The position numbers were made by a program, and so were the translations under genes. From an uncultured Eubacteriales bacterium (lineage in GTDB: Bacteria; Bacillota; Clostridia; Oscillospirales; CAG-272): a DNA stretch of 16,064 nucleotides. This document shows, in pieces, positions 8,234 through 15,086 of this stretch; the first letter of the stretch is position 1, and each line of letters starts with the position of its first letter. The notes beneath the pieces were generated by a model. That model did not search any database and was not told where the DNA came from. It saw nothing but the letters and a program-made list of their open reading frames with translations. The DNA lies in NCBI GenBank assembly GCA_934467435.1, contig CAKSLR010000024.1, positions 1-16,064 of the forward strand, given 5' to 3'.

Positions 8234-8638
8234 TCACACCTTCGCGCGAAGGCGCACGGAAACGAATGTCTCCCCCGCCGTCATGCCGTCCGGCAGAGAG
8301 AAATGCACCGGCAGGCGATATTCTTTTTCCGCCTCAAGCTGCCCTTCGGCAGATAATTCATCCAGATTCACAACGGCAATCACATCTTCCGCGCTGTGGG
8401 TTGCCAGTTGCTCTTTGGTACCGAACACACGCACGTCCAGCGTCGTTTCCGAAAGAACGGCGGTCATGGTGAGCGTCTCCCCGCCGGAAAGCTGCACATC
8501 GACCCCCCGATAAGTCGTATCATAAGTCGGTGCGGCAACCCGCATGACATACAGCCAAAATACGACCGCAAGCAATACCGCCACAATCTTGGCGGCAATA
8601 TGATGGGGGCGGCGAAAAACAGTTTCTTTCAGTTTCAC
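8234..8638 (-). CDS. Short YbbR-domain membrane protein, CdaR-like regulator of CdaA
   Basis: 134 residues. A basic N-terminus (about 1-17) is followed by one hydrophobic membrane segment (about 15-33, AAKIVAVLLAVVFWLYVM) and an extracytoplasmic part of about 100 residues that fits a single YbbR repeat (VDVQL, then LDVRVFGTKEQL, then VIAVVNLDEL and the LPVHFSLPDG strand). Family knowledge: CdaR (YbbR) binds and modulates the diadenylate cyclase CdaA at the membrane; the B. subtilis protein is about 480 residues with four repeats. Only one repeat is present here, and the reading frame ends with an ordinary stop that is coupled to the next gene, so this looks like a naturally short form rather than a broken gene. 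The start is GTG 8638, with GGAGG 9 nt upstream; an ATG at 8644 would give only two codons. The gap to cdaA is 14 nt. Confidence 0.85.
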   Translation of the reverse strand: MKLKETVFRRPHHIAAKIVAVLLAVVFWLYVMRVAAPTYDTTYRGVDVQLSGGETLTMTAVLSETTLDVRVFGTKEQLATHSAEDVIAVVNLDELSAEGQLEAEKEYRLPVHFSLPDGMTAGETFVSVRLRAKV

Positions 8639-8652
8639 AACATCCTACCTCC

Positions 8653-9465
8653 TCACTTGCGGATGCAAAGTTCCGTCAGCGTCTGCTTCAGCGTCTGATA
8701 GTTCTGATTCCGTTTCAGTTCCCCGTCAAACGCGATGGAAATGGTACCGGTCTCCTCAGACACCACGATAATGAGCGCATCGCTGATCTCACTCATCCCG
8801 AGCGCGGCGCGGTGGCGTGTGCCGAGATCCTGATTGATCACGCGCTCAGTCAGCGGCAAAAAGCAACTGGCGGCGCAAATACGACCGTTCCGAATAATCA
8901 TGGCACCGTCGTGCAACGGCGCTTTATTATAGAAAATATTCCGGATCAAGTAGGCAGACACCTTGGCATCCACCTCCACCCCCGAGCGGATGATATCGCC
9001 CAGTTTGGTCGAACGCTCCATCACAATCAGGGCGCCGGTTTTGGTACGGGACATATCCGAAACCGCCTCGCAAAGCGCCTCTACCATTTCGGTACGGTTG
9101 GCAAGAGAACGCTGTTCCCCGATCCCCTTGAAACCGCGCAGCGGTTCTTCGCCCATTTTTTCCAGCGCGCCGCGCAACTCCGGTTGGAAGAGGATAATCA
9201 GGGCAATGATGCCGACCTGGAAAATGTTGCCGAGTAGATAATGAATGGCGTTGAAGTGTACCAGTTCACTGACCGCCATGACCAGTGCAATAATCAGAAT
9301 GCCGAGCGAAAGTTTGCCGGCGCGCCGCTCGCTGATAAAACGATACCCATAATAAAACAGAACGGCAAGCAGCAGAATGTCAATAATATCGGAAACACGG
9401 ATCATGGTGAACTGGATCCGCAGGAAGGTGAGCAACTCCTCAAAACTTGCAAAAGTATTCATCAT
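8653..9465 (-). CDS. cdaA: Diadenylate cyclase CdaA (membrane c-di-AMP synthase)
   Basis: 270 residues, the usual length. Three membrane helices are predicted by eye at about 25-42, 52-68 and 77-95, followed by the cytoplasmic DAC domain (about 115-265). Both catalytic signatures are intact: DGA at 186-188 (in LHDGAMIIR) and GTRHR at 215-219 (in LGTRHRAALGMSE), followed by DALIIVVSEETG. The enzyme condenses two ATP into c-di-AMP, which controls potassium and osmolyte balance and wall homeostasis. Two adjacent ATGs (9465, 9462) are possible starts; GGTGA lies just upstream. The gene is first in its transcription unit, downstream of a strong promoter at 9543-9571 with a leader of about 70 nt. 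The ybbR-like partner follows after 14 nt, the classic arrangement, but glmM, which usually completes the cluster, is replaced by the FAD dehydrogenase gene. Confidence 0.97.
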   Translation of the reverse strand: MMNTFASFEELLTFLRIQFTMIRVSDIIDILLLAVLFYYGYRFISERRAGKLSLGILIIALVMAVSELVHFNAIHYLLGNIFQVGIIALIILFQPELRGALEKMGEEPLRGFKGIGEQRSLANRTEMVEALCEAVSDMSRTKTGALIVMERSTKLGDIIRSGVEVDAKVSAYLIRNIFYNKAPLHDGAMIIRNGRICAASCFLPLTERVINQDLGTRHRAALGMSEISDALIIVVSEETGTISIAFDGELKRNQNYQTLKQTLTELCIRK

Positions 9466-9542
9466 TCATCACCGTTATTTATAAATTCCGGCTTCCCGGG
9501 CGAGGAAGAACCGCAGAAAAAGCAATTTACTTATATGGGTTT

Positions 9543-9571
9543 AGTATAACATATCTCTCGCGTATTTGCAA
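9543..9571 (-). promoter_or_regulatory. Sigma-A type promoter of the cdaA unit
   Basis: On the minus strand TTGCAA (9571-9566) is followed by a 17-nt spacer and TATACT (9548-9543). TG one base before the -10 box gives an extended -10 element. Predicted transcription start is near 9536, leaving a leader of about 70 nt before cdaA. The leader contains one small possible hairpin (CTTCC/GGAAG) and no recognised riboswitch. Confidence 0.85.
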
Positions 9572-9584
9572 TCGTTTCCGAAAT

Positions 9585-9611
9585 AAAAACATGAAAAAAG
9601 TTCATGTTTTT
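9585..9611 (-). terminator. Intrinsic terminator overlapping the dinB stop codon
   Basis: A perfect 11-bp inverted repeat, AAAAACATGAA / TTCATGTTTTT, with a 5-nt loop. On the minus strand the right arm merges into a T-rich run. The dinB TGA (9604-9602) lies inside the hairpin. The stem is AT-rich, so efficiency may be moderate, and T runs on both sides mean it could work in either direction. It separates dinB from the cdaA promoter, which begins only 14 bp further on. Confidence 0.75.
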
Positions 9612-10888
9612 TTCGTTTTCGGCACCTCTTCCCCCACCGGGGCGTTTTTTTCACCGTGCGGGGCGCCAAAATCATTCCCGATGGCGGCAAGAGAAGCAAT
9701 GGAATTCCTGCCGTAGCGGTCACGGATATCATCCACCGTTCCCTCAATCTTCTCTTCCCTCTCCCGCCGGGCAATGGCACCGACGTCAAACAAATCAAAC
9801 TGTGCGCTGCTGCTGCCACTTTCGGCAAAATTCGTCACACTCACCGTCAGGGCGCGAATCGGTCTGCCGATGTTCCACTCCCTTTCCACGACGCGGAACG
9901 CCGCGTTTGCCAGTTCCCGCCCGAGTGCGGTGGGCGGATCGACCGGCGCCTGATGCGTCACGCTCTGTAAAAGCGTGTCCTTCACCGTTACCGCAACTGT
10001 GCGCGCCACTTTACCGATGCTCCGCAGGCGGGCGGCAATTTCCTCACACAAAACCGAAAGCCCGACCGTAATTTCCTCCGCCGTTTCCAGATCCCGTCGA
10101 AACGTCATACCATTGCTGATACTTTTCTGTGCCGCGCGGTCTTTGTGGGAAATCACGGGGGACGTATCCTCCCCGCGGGCAAAGCGCAGAATCTGTTCCC
10201 CGACATGCCCGAACCGGGAGGTAAGAAATGAAGGGGTGGCGCTTGCCAGTTCACCGATGGTGTGAATGCCCGCGTCGTGTAGCCCCTCGGTAGTGCGGGG
10301 GCCGATATACATCATAGCATCCACCGGCAACGGATATACGATTTTTTGATAGTTCTGCCGTGTAATCACCGTTACGGCGTTTGGCTTTTTATAATCGCTG
10401 CCGATCTTTGCCGTCATTTTATTGAACGAAACACCAACGGAAATCGTCAGCCCGATCTCCCGTTTCACCGTCTGTCGCAGCGCCTCCGCAATGGAAAGAC
10501 CGTCCCCGAAAAGCGGGGAGGCATGGGTAACATCCAACCAGGATTCATCAATGGAAAAAGGCTCCACAAGTTCGGTATAGTGCGCATAAATGCAGTTGAT
10601 TCGATGCGAAAATTCTACATAGGCATCGTAATGCGGCGGGGTGATCACAAGGTCTTTGCATTTTTTTCGGGCGGACCAAACGGTTTCCGCCGTCTCGATG
10701 CCGTATTTTTTCGCCTTTTCATTCTTTGCCAGCACAATGCCATGCCGGTCTTCCACGCTACCGCAGACCGCCATGGGAACTTCTGCGAACGCGGGGTTCA
10801 GGACGGTTTCTACCGAGGCAAAAAAACTGTTGCAATCACAATGCAAAATGACGCGCTCCTCTTCCGCCGCGCACGACCGATCCCCCAC
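9602..10888 (-). CDS. dinB: Y-family DNA polymerase IV (DinB-type)
   Basis: 428 residues from GTG 10888. I chose this start because AAGGGGGTGG lies 5 nt upstream, a promoter -10 box ends 24 nt upstream, and the catalytic motif follows at the expected distance. The frame stays open further upstream to 11083, but that part overlaps the terminator and end of the preceding gene. Catalytic residues: D18 in HCDCNSFFASVE (15-26), and D114 and E115 in FSIDESWLDVT (111-121). SVGVSFNKMTAKIGSDYKKP (about 150-169) and the helix-hairpin-helix region near 195-235 follow. The little-finger domain covers about 255-355. QFDLF at 363-367 matches a sliding-clamp-binding peptide (QLxLF type). The enzyme performs translesion synthesis and may be mutagenic. 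The gene stands alone, with its own promoter and terminator. I found no Bacillus-type LexA box (GAAC-N4-GTTC) in its promoter. Confidence 0.94.
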   Translation of the reverse strand: MGDRSCAAEEERVILHCDCNSFFASVETVLNPAFAEVPMAVCGSVEDRHGIVLAKNEKAKKYGIETAETVWSARKKCKDLVITPPHYDAYVEFSHRINCIYAHYTELVEPFSIDESWLDVTHASPLFGDGLSIAEALRQTVKREIGLTISVGVSFNKMTAKIGSDYKKPNAVTVITRQNYQKIVYPLPVDAMMYIGPRTTEGLHDAGIHTIGELASATPSFLTSRFGHVGEQILRFARGEDTSPVISHKDRAAQKSISNGMTFRRDLETAEEITVGLSVLCEEIAARLRSIGKVARTVAVTVKDTLLQSVTHQAPVDPPTALGRELANAAFRVVEREWNIGRPIRALTVSVTNFAESGSSSAQFDLFDVGAIARREREEKIEGTVDDIRDRYGRNSIASLAAIGNDFGAPHGEKNAPVGEEVPKTKKT

Positions 10889-10912
10889 GGAAACCACCCC
10901 CTTTTTTGTTTC

Positions 10913-10941
10913 AGTATAGCACAGGAACCCGAAAAATACAA
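10913..10941 (-). promoter_or_regulatory. Extended -10 promoter of dinB
   Basis: On the minus strand TTGTAT (10941-10936), a 17-nt spacer and TATACT (10918-10913), with TG one base before the -10 box (TGCTATACT). The -35 is weak, so the extended -10 probably drives recognition. The predicted start near 10906 gives an 18-nt leader that is nearly all ribosome binding site. The promoter begins 14 bp after the terminator of the preceding gene. Confidence 0.75.
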
Positions 10942-10954
10942 GACAAAGCGAACG

Positions 10955-10983
10955 CAAAAAAGGGGCTGCCTGACAGCCCCTTT
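10955..10983 (-). terminator. Intrinsic terminator of the DUF5107-glycosidase operon
   Basis: On the minus strand a 10-bp stem AAAGGGGCTG / CAGCCCCTTT with loop TCAGG is followed by six T residues. It starts 8 nt after the stop codon of the glycosidase gene. This is a classic factor-independent terminator. Confidence 0.95.
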
Positions 10984-10991
10984 CGAAACGA

Positions 10992-13013
10992 TCATTTGCG
11001 TACGTAAAGCAGACGGAAATCAAACCCGCAAAACGGCAGGCTTGCCGTTTTTCCGTCACCGAGCGATTCCCCACTCTCCGCATCGGTCATGCCGGCATAA
11101 CGGCACGTCACCACAGCGGTATCGGCAGCATCCCGCTCACAACAGGCACAGACTGCCAGAATGTCCGTATCGCTTTCGTAATAACTGATGCGGACATAGG
11201 GCGCTCCCGTAACCGAGAAGGGTGATTCCCCACTCTCCCAGTACGGGTGGAACACCGCACGGCGCAGATCAAAGCGATCAAACACTTCCCACACGCGGGA
11301 CATCAGTGCAAGTGGCTCTCCGATATCCACCGGTTTGGGGAAAGAACCGTGCAAAAGGGCAAGGGATGCCGCCTGCCGGAAACACCATGCCGGCGGGTTG
11401 GAATAACAAAGTGAATAGACGGGAACCCCTGTGTTGCGCCCGGTGAACTGCGACTGAAGAAGCGCCGCCGGCACTTCGCAAAGTTCTCCTTTCAGCAGTT
11501 TGGACTGAAACGTTTCTCCCTCCCAAAGCGAAGAACAGTATGCCATGGCGGCAATGTTGACAGCGCCGCAGGCGTGCACATTCAGAATCAGATCCCTCTC
11601 TTCGCAATACGCCGAAAGCTGCTGCATCAAATCCCGGATATCCCAGACGGGATAGGTTCCGTGCAGCACGCCGTCACGGCGGAAGCCGCAGCCGTGCGCC
11701 TCGTTTTTGCAGATCTCGGGCGGAACGGTGCTGTCCAGATAAAAGCCGTCAAAACCGTATTCGCGCTGTAGGGCGGTAATTCCCTCAAAAAACACATCCT
11801 TCCACGCGCTGTGCAGACATACGGGAATCGCGCGCTGCCAGGGGTAACGGTACCAATGGAACCCGCAGTTCGCATCCTCCGTGCGGCGCAGAACCTGCTT
11901 GCCGAGTTGCGGGTACAGGGGAGAAAGCACGCTGATCTCGTACCCGAAGTACGGTACGACACGGATGCCCCTTTTGTGACATTCCCGCACAAAGAAACGA
12001 AGGCGGTTGCTGCTTTCTTCCGAAAGTACGGGGCTGTTTTGAAAATCATTCCACTTTTCGTGCAGGTACAGCACCTTGACCCCCAACCTGGCAAGGCGAT
12101 CCAGTCCGATCTCTTTCTCTCCCTCGCAGACGGGGTGGGAAAGATAATCTTCATAGTTGCCGGGCGTTTTTTTGAAGCAGTCCATGTGCAGATTCCGCTC
12201 GTACGCCCTACCGGCGTCCCACGCACGGACAGGCAATGCCTGCATCCCGAAATGCAGCGTCAGGGGATAACTGTGCGGCATAAGGTTATCCCGCCCCTCG
12301 GGAATGGTAAAGCACGCCGGTTTGTGGTCGGCAAAATGAATCCGCATCAGCACCGTATCGCCCTGCGGCAGAATCTCCGTCACACGGTCGATGTTTTCAT
12401 TTTCAAAATCGCGGTCACTGTCGCAGAAAAAGCCGAACCCGCAATCATCCGACAGCAGCAGTACCTGTTCTTTGAATCCGGCATATACCTCCTGTAACGG
12501 CAGGCGGTCCGAGCCGCGGAGCGGGTCAAACCCGACCGTCTCTCCGTCCCGCACGTAATGACCGAGCGGGTACATATGAAAATACGAAAGGCAGGCGGCG
12601 GAAAGCGGAATTTCCAGCATCAGTCCGCGCACATCGAACCTCTCGCCCTTTTCCCCGTCCAGCCCAAAGCACTGCGCCACGCTCAGACCGCGCGGCATGA
12701 CCGAAAGGTAGGTTTCCATGCAGCCGTCCTCCGCCACATGAACCGTGGTATTCACGACAACCGATGCGCTTTCCGTGCAGGAAGAAAACGTCACCCCGCC
12801 GCGTTTTTCATCCTCTTCCCGCAAGCGGAACCGTCGGGTTCCCCCGAAAACCGCAAGTTCCTCCCCGTTTTGGCAGCAAAGGCGCACCGGGGCTGTCAGG
12901 AGCGAGTGCCCCGCAGCCTCGACCTCCGAAAGAAAGGGGGAACGTTCGTCAAATGTGTAAGTACGGCAAGGCACCGTCACCCGATAGGTATTTTCTCTTC
13001 TTTCCGTTTTCAT
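10992..13013 (-). CDS. Putative cytoplasmic glycoside hydrolase (TIM-barrel, GH123/DUF6067-like)
   Basis: 673 residues with no signal peptide or membrane segment. Residues about 1-270 look like a beta-rich N-terminal domain. Residues about 300-560 look like an (alpha/beta)8 barrel, with successive strands ending LGVKVLYLHE (310-319), IRVVPYFGYE (350-359), YGFDGFYLDST (419-429) and LILNVHACGA (475-484). Residues about 590-673 may be a C-terminal beta domain. D427 (FYLDS) and E498 or E500 (LWEGE) sit at strand ends, as catalytic acids do in retaining barrel glycosidases; this is inference. The segment EAHGCGFRRDGVLHGTYPVWDIR (438-460) recalls proteins of the GH123-related DUF6067 group, but from memory only. 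The substrate is unknown; a cytoplasmic location implies an imported oligosaccharide or glycoside. ATG 13013 has AAAGGAAG about 8 nt upstream and lies 14 nt after the DUF5107 gene, so the two form an operon that ends at the terminator just downstream. Confidence 0.75.
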   Translation of the reverse strand: MKTERRENTYRVTVPCRTYTFDERSPFLSEVEAAGHSLLTAPVRLCCQNGEELAVFGGTRRFRLREEDEKRGGVTFSSCTESASVVVNTTVHVAEDGCMETYLSVMPRGLSVAQCFGLDGEKGERFDVRGLMLEIPLSAACLSYFHMYPLGHYVRDGETVGFDPLRGSDRLPLQEVYAGFKEQVLLLSDDCGFGFFCDSDRDFENENIDRVTEILPQGDTVLMRIHFADHKPACFTIPEGRDNLMPHSYPLTLHFGMQALPVRAWDAGRAYERNLHMDCFKKTPGNYEDYLSHPVCEGEKEIGLDRLARLGVKVLYLHEKWNDFQNSPVLSEESSNRLRFFVRECHKRGIRVVPYFGYEISVLSPLYPQLGKQVLRRTEDANCGFHWYRYPWQRAIPVCLHSAWKDVFFEGITALQREYGFDGFYLDSTVPPEICKNEAHGCGFRRDGVLHGTYPVWDIRDLMQQLSAYCEERDLILNVHACGAVNIAAMAYCSSLWEGETFQSKLLKGELCEVPAALLQSQFTGRNTGVPVYSLCYSNPPAWCFRQAASLALLHGSFPKPVDIGEPLALMSRVWEVFDRFDLRRAVFHPYWESGESPFSVTGAPYVRISYYESDTDILAVCACCERDAADTAVVTCRYAGMTDAESGESLGDGKTASLPFCGFDFRLLYVRK

Positions 13014-13027
13014 GATGACTTCCTTTC

Positions 13028-14956
13028 TCAGTGCATACGAAAATCCAGTTGCGGCGGCAGCGGATGCGCGGCGAAGATTTCTTCATCCGTTACATCCCGC
13101 CCTTCTTCTGTACGGTAAATGCCGCGCCAAAGCGAAAGATAGATGCGGGAGATGGCATATTCACCCTCGCGGATATCGGGAACCGTCAGGGCGGGATTGA
13201 TATAATCCAGTGCCTTTCGGTATTCGCCGCACGCCACAAGTGCCTGCCCCATATACATCTGCAATCTGCCGTTTTCCCGCAGTGCCGGCTGCCATGCGGG
13301 GTACACCGCTACCAGTTCGGCCGGTTTTTCTGCCCGCAAGCAGACCTCGGCAAACAGGCGTGCCGTACTGAACGTCATTTTTTCGGGTTCGGGCAGTCGT
13401 TGCAACACGGCGAGAGCCCGGTCATGCGCCCTGCGATACTGCGACAGGAACGCCGCGTAGGCAGCGAGGTTGTATTCTTCCTCCTCGCAGGCAAGAGACT
13501 GCAAAAGAAGTTCTTCAGCCCGGTCGGCATCCCCGGTAGCAAACGCAAGAACTGCTGCCAGGTAAAAGTCGCGCGCGTCTTTCTCCTGCTTTCCCAAAAT
13601 CAAAGGAAGGAACGCCGGGTCATTTTCATAGGCGGTTTCCGCGGTCGCAACGGCAGGTCTGCCGGCAAGCAGGTCGCGGTAATACGCTTCTTTGGCACCG
13701 ATGCTGTCCTCCGGGAAAGTACAAAGTGTGCTCAGCCTTCCGTGCAGCCGTTCGGCAAGTGCTCCGCGCCCCGCACCGTACACCTGCGGGGGGTCACACG
13801 TTACTTCCGCAAAGTCCTCCTGCGGCACCAGCGGATGCGCCAGTGCGCCGACGGCGCGTACCAATTCCGCCCGCGCAGGGAGCGGCACGGACAGACGCAC
13901 AGGGGTATAAACTTCCGACCACGCAATCCGCTCTCCTGCGGCAATCCAAAAATGCTCAAACTGCGTTTTGGCAAGCCCCGCCTGCACCTCATAGTAATCG
14001 TCCGTGCCGCGGTCGTCCGTCAGCCATGCGTTCCAGTGCCGTCCGCCGGTCTGCGTTCCCCAAAAGAATGCCTTACGCCCGACAAGACGGGGCGAGGAAA
14101 CATGCAAAAATCCGTCCCCCCTATCCGCCTCCAACGCGGCAAGCCATTTATCGGCAGCATCGGGTATGTCATAAAAATAATCTACCGCGCCATCGGCAGC
14201 CAGGGGACGAATGCCATCCTCTCCACCTTCACGCGGAAAGGGGCGACGGGAAAGTTGATAGCCACCCTCACGATAAGACGTCACATAGGTTTCATCGGTC
14301 GGTACCACAACAAGAGAGGCAGTCGTTTGCGGCACGGCGATATTCGACCACCAATACATCCGCGACGGGGCATCCCCCACATTTTCTGCAACCATATGGG
14401 CAAGCAGACGGTCATCGTCCAGGGTAAAATACATGGCGTACACCAGATGTCGAATCGGTTCGTATTCCCACATTTTCAGATAAGTGCGCCCATCCTTGCC
14501 AGTTGCCTGCGCAGCGAACAGAGGGCGGTTGGTCAGGGGCGAGTGGCCTTTGATCCCGATATTCCATTCCGCACCGCCGGCAAACCAGGCGTTGCAAAGT
14601 GCCAGGTTCCCATACCGAATAGCGGAATTGCGATACAGAATATCCCGCCCGTTCCGCTTATCGTACAACGCATACAAACGTCCGCCAAGCGCTGGCAAAA
14701 ACGTGGCGCAGAGCGCGTCGTTCTCCAGAATGGCAGCGAAAAAGCGTTCGTTTCGTACCGTGCGGGTATATTGATCCTGCATTTTGTAGGGCAGAACACC
14801 GGCATGCATTCCCGAGCCGACCTTCGTCGCCTCTTCCGCGTCCACCGAGGGGTCACAAGTAAAAAACGGCAATGCGTCTCTGCCGGAAAAATCGGGCAGT
14901 TCGCTGTCCTTTCCCCGCTCTGCCGCAGGAATTTCCAAAAATTCAAACCGTAACAT
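13028..14956 (-). CDS. DUF5107 (galactose mutarotase-like) protein with C-terminal TPR repeats
   Basis: 642 residues from ATG 14956, which has AAGGAGGAG 6 nt upstream. The frame is open to 15046, but those 30 codons cover the promoter. Residues about 65-350 match DUF5107: FLPALGGRLYALYDKRNGRDILYRN (86-110), AWFAGGAEWNIGIKGHSPLT (123-142), MYWWSNIAVP (200-209) and the end motif YYEVQAGLAKTQFEHFWIAAGERIAWSEVY (321-350). This family has the beta-sandwich fold of galactose mutarotases and no established reaction. H138 and E323 are candidates for the acid/base pair (inference). Residues about 455-605 form helical TPR-like repeats (FYLAAVLAFATGDADRAEELL, YMGQALVACGEYRKALDYI). No signal peptide is seen. 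It is first gene of an operon with the glycosidase and divergent from the AraC regulator, so a role in handling the sugar released or taken up is likely, either as epimerase/mutarotase or carbohydrate-binding partner. It could also be a non-enzymatic scaffold. Confidence 0.85.
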   Translation of the reverse strand: MLRFEFLEIPAAERGKDSELPDFSGRDALPFFTCDPSVDAEEATKVGSGMHAGVLPYKMQDQYTRTVRNERFFAAILENDALCATFLPALGGRLYALYDKRNGRDILYRNSAIRYGNLALCNAWFAGGAEWNIGIKGHSPLTNRPLFAAQATGKDGRTYLKMWEYEPIRHLVYAMYFTLDDDRLLAHMVAENVGDAPSRMYWWSNIAVPQTTASLVVVPTDETYVTSYREGGYQLSRRPFPREGGEDGIRPLAADGAVDYFYDIPDAADKWLAALEADRGDGFLHVSSPRLVGRKAFFWGTQTGGRHWNAWLTDDRGTDDYYEVQAGLAKTQFEHFWIAAGERIAWSEVYTPVRLSVPLPARAELVRAVGALAHPLVPQEDFAEVTCDPPQVYGAGRGALAERLHGRLSTLCTFPEDSIGAKEAYYRDLLAGRPAVATAETAYENDPAFLPLILGKQEKDARDFYLAAVLAFATGDADRAEELLLQSLACEEEEYNLAAYAAFLSQYRRAHDRALAVLQRLPEPEKMTFSTARLFAEVCLRAEKPAELVAVYPAWQPALRENGRLQMYMGQALVACGEYRKALDYINPALTVPDIREGEYAISRIYLSLWRGIYRTEEGRDVTDEEIFAAHPLPPQLDFRMH

Positions 14957-14978
14957 TCTATACTCCTCCTTTTTCCCC

Positions 14979-15007
14979 AGTATATCCCTTCCTTGGTTTT
15001 CCGGCAA
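14979..15007 (-). promoter_or_regulatory. Promoter of the DUF5107-glycosidase operon
   Basis: On the minus strand TTGCCG (15007-15002), a 17-nt spacer and TATACT (14984-14979). The -35 box matches consensus at four of six bases, which leaves room for an activator. The predicted start near 14972 lies directly against the ribosome binding site AAGGAGGAG (14971-14963), so the leader is only about 16 nt. Confidence 0.75.
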
Positions 15008-15039
15008 TGGATGATACAACGCTTTTTTGTACAATACGC

Positions 15040-15067
15040 TTGACATTAAAAAAGAAAATATTATAAT
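15040..15067 (+). promoter_or_regulatory. Consensus sigma-A promoter of the AraC-type regulator
   Basis: TTGACA (15040-15045) and TATAAT (15062-15067) are both perfect consensus, with a 16-nt spacer. The predicted start is near 15074, at the ribosome binding site AAGGAGG (15074-15080), giving a leader of about 13 nt. A second -10-like box, TACAAT, at 15030-15035 has no matching -35. Confidence 0.85.
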
Positions 15068-15086
15068 AAAAATAAGGAGGAGAAAA

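Larger units (their letters stand above)
14957..15086. promoter_or_regulatory. Divergent control region with possible operator repeats
   Basis: This 130-bp gap holds both promoters, whose -35 boxes are 32 bp apart (15007 and 15040). Between them lie TACAACGCTT (15015-15024) and TACAATACGCTT (15030-15041). These are an imperfect direct repeat whose starts are 15 nt apart; the second copy has two extra bases and overlaps the plus-strand -35 box. A perfect 8-bp palindrome, TTGTACAA, is at 15027-15034. AraC-family proteins commonly bind direct repeats, so these are candidate sites for the adjacent regulator; the assignment is inference. Confidence 0.5.

Noticed and set aside
9466..9542. c-di-AMP (ydaO-type) or other riboswitch in the cdaA leader
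   Set aside because: The leader is only about 70 nt, with one short stem and none of the conserved riboswitch blocks.
10889..11083. Upstream extension of the dinB frame
   Set aside because: It overlaps the end and terminator of the glycosidase gene and the dinB promoter; the GTG at 10888 has a proper ribosome binding site.
13031..14953. 640-codon open frame on the plus strand opposite the DUF5107 gene
   Set aside because: It mirrors a clearly coding minus-strand gene, has no recognisable domain, no ribosome binding site, and an arginine/proline/histidine-rich composition typical of antisense shadows in GC-rich DNA.
14957..15046. Upstream extension of the DUF5107 frame
   Set aside because: It spans the operon's -10 box and ribosome binding site; ATG 14956 is the supported start.
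15027..15086. Upstream extension of the araC frame
   Set aside because: It covers the consensus promoter and the AAGGAGG site; ATG 15087 is the supported start.
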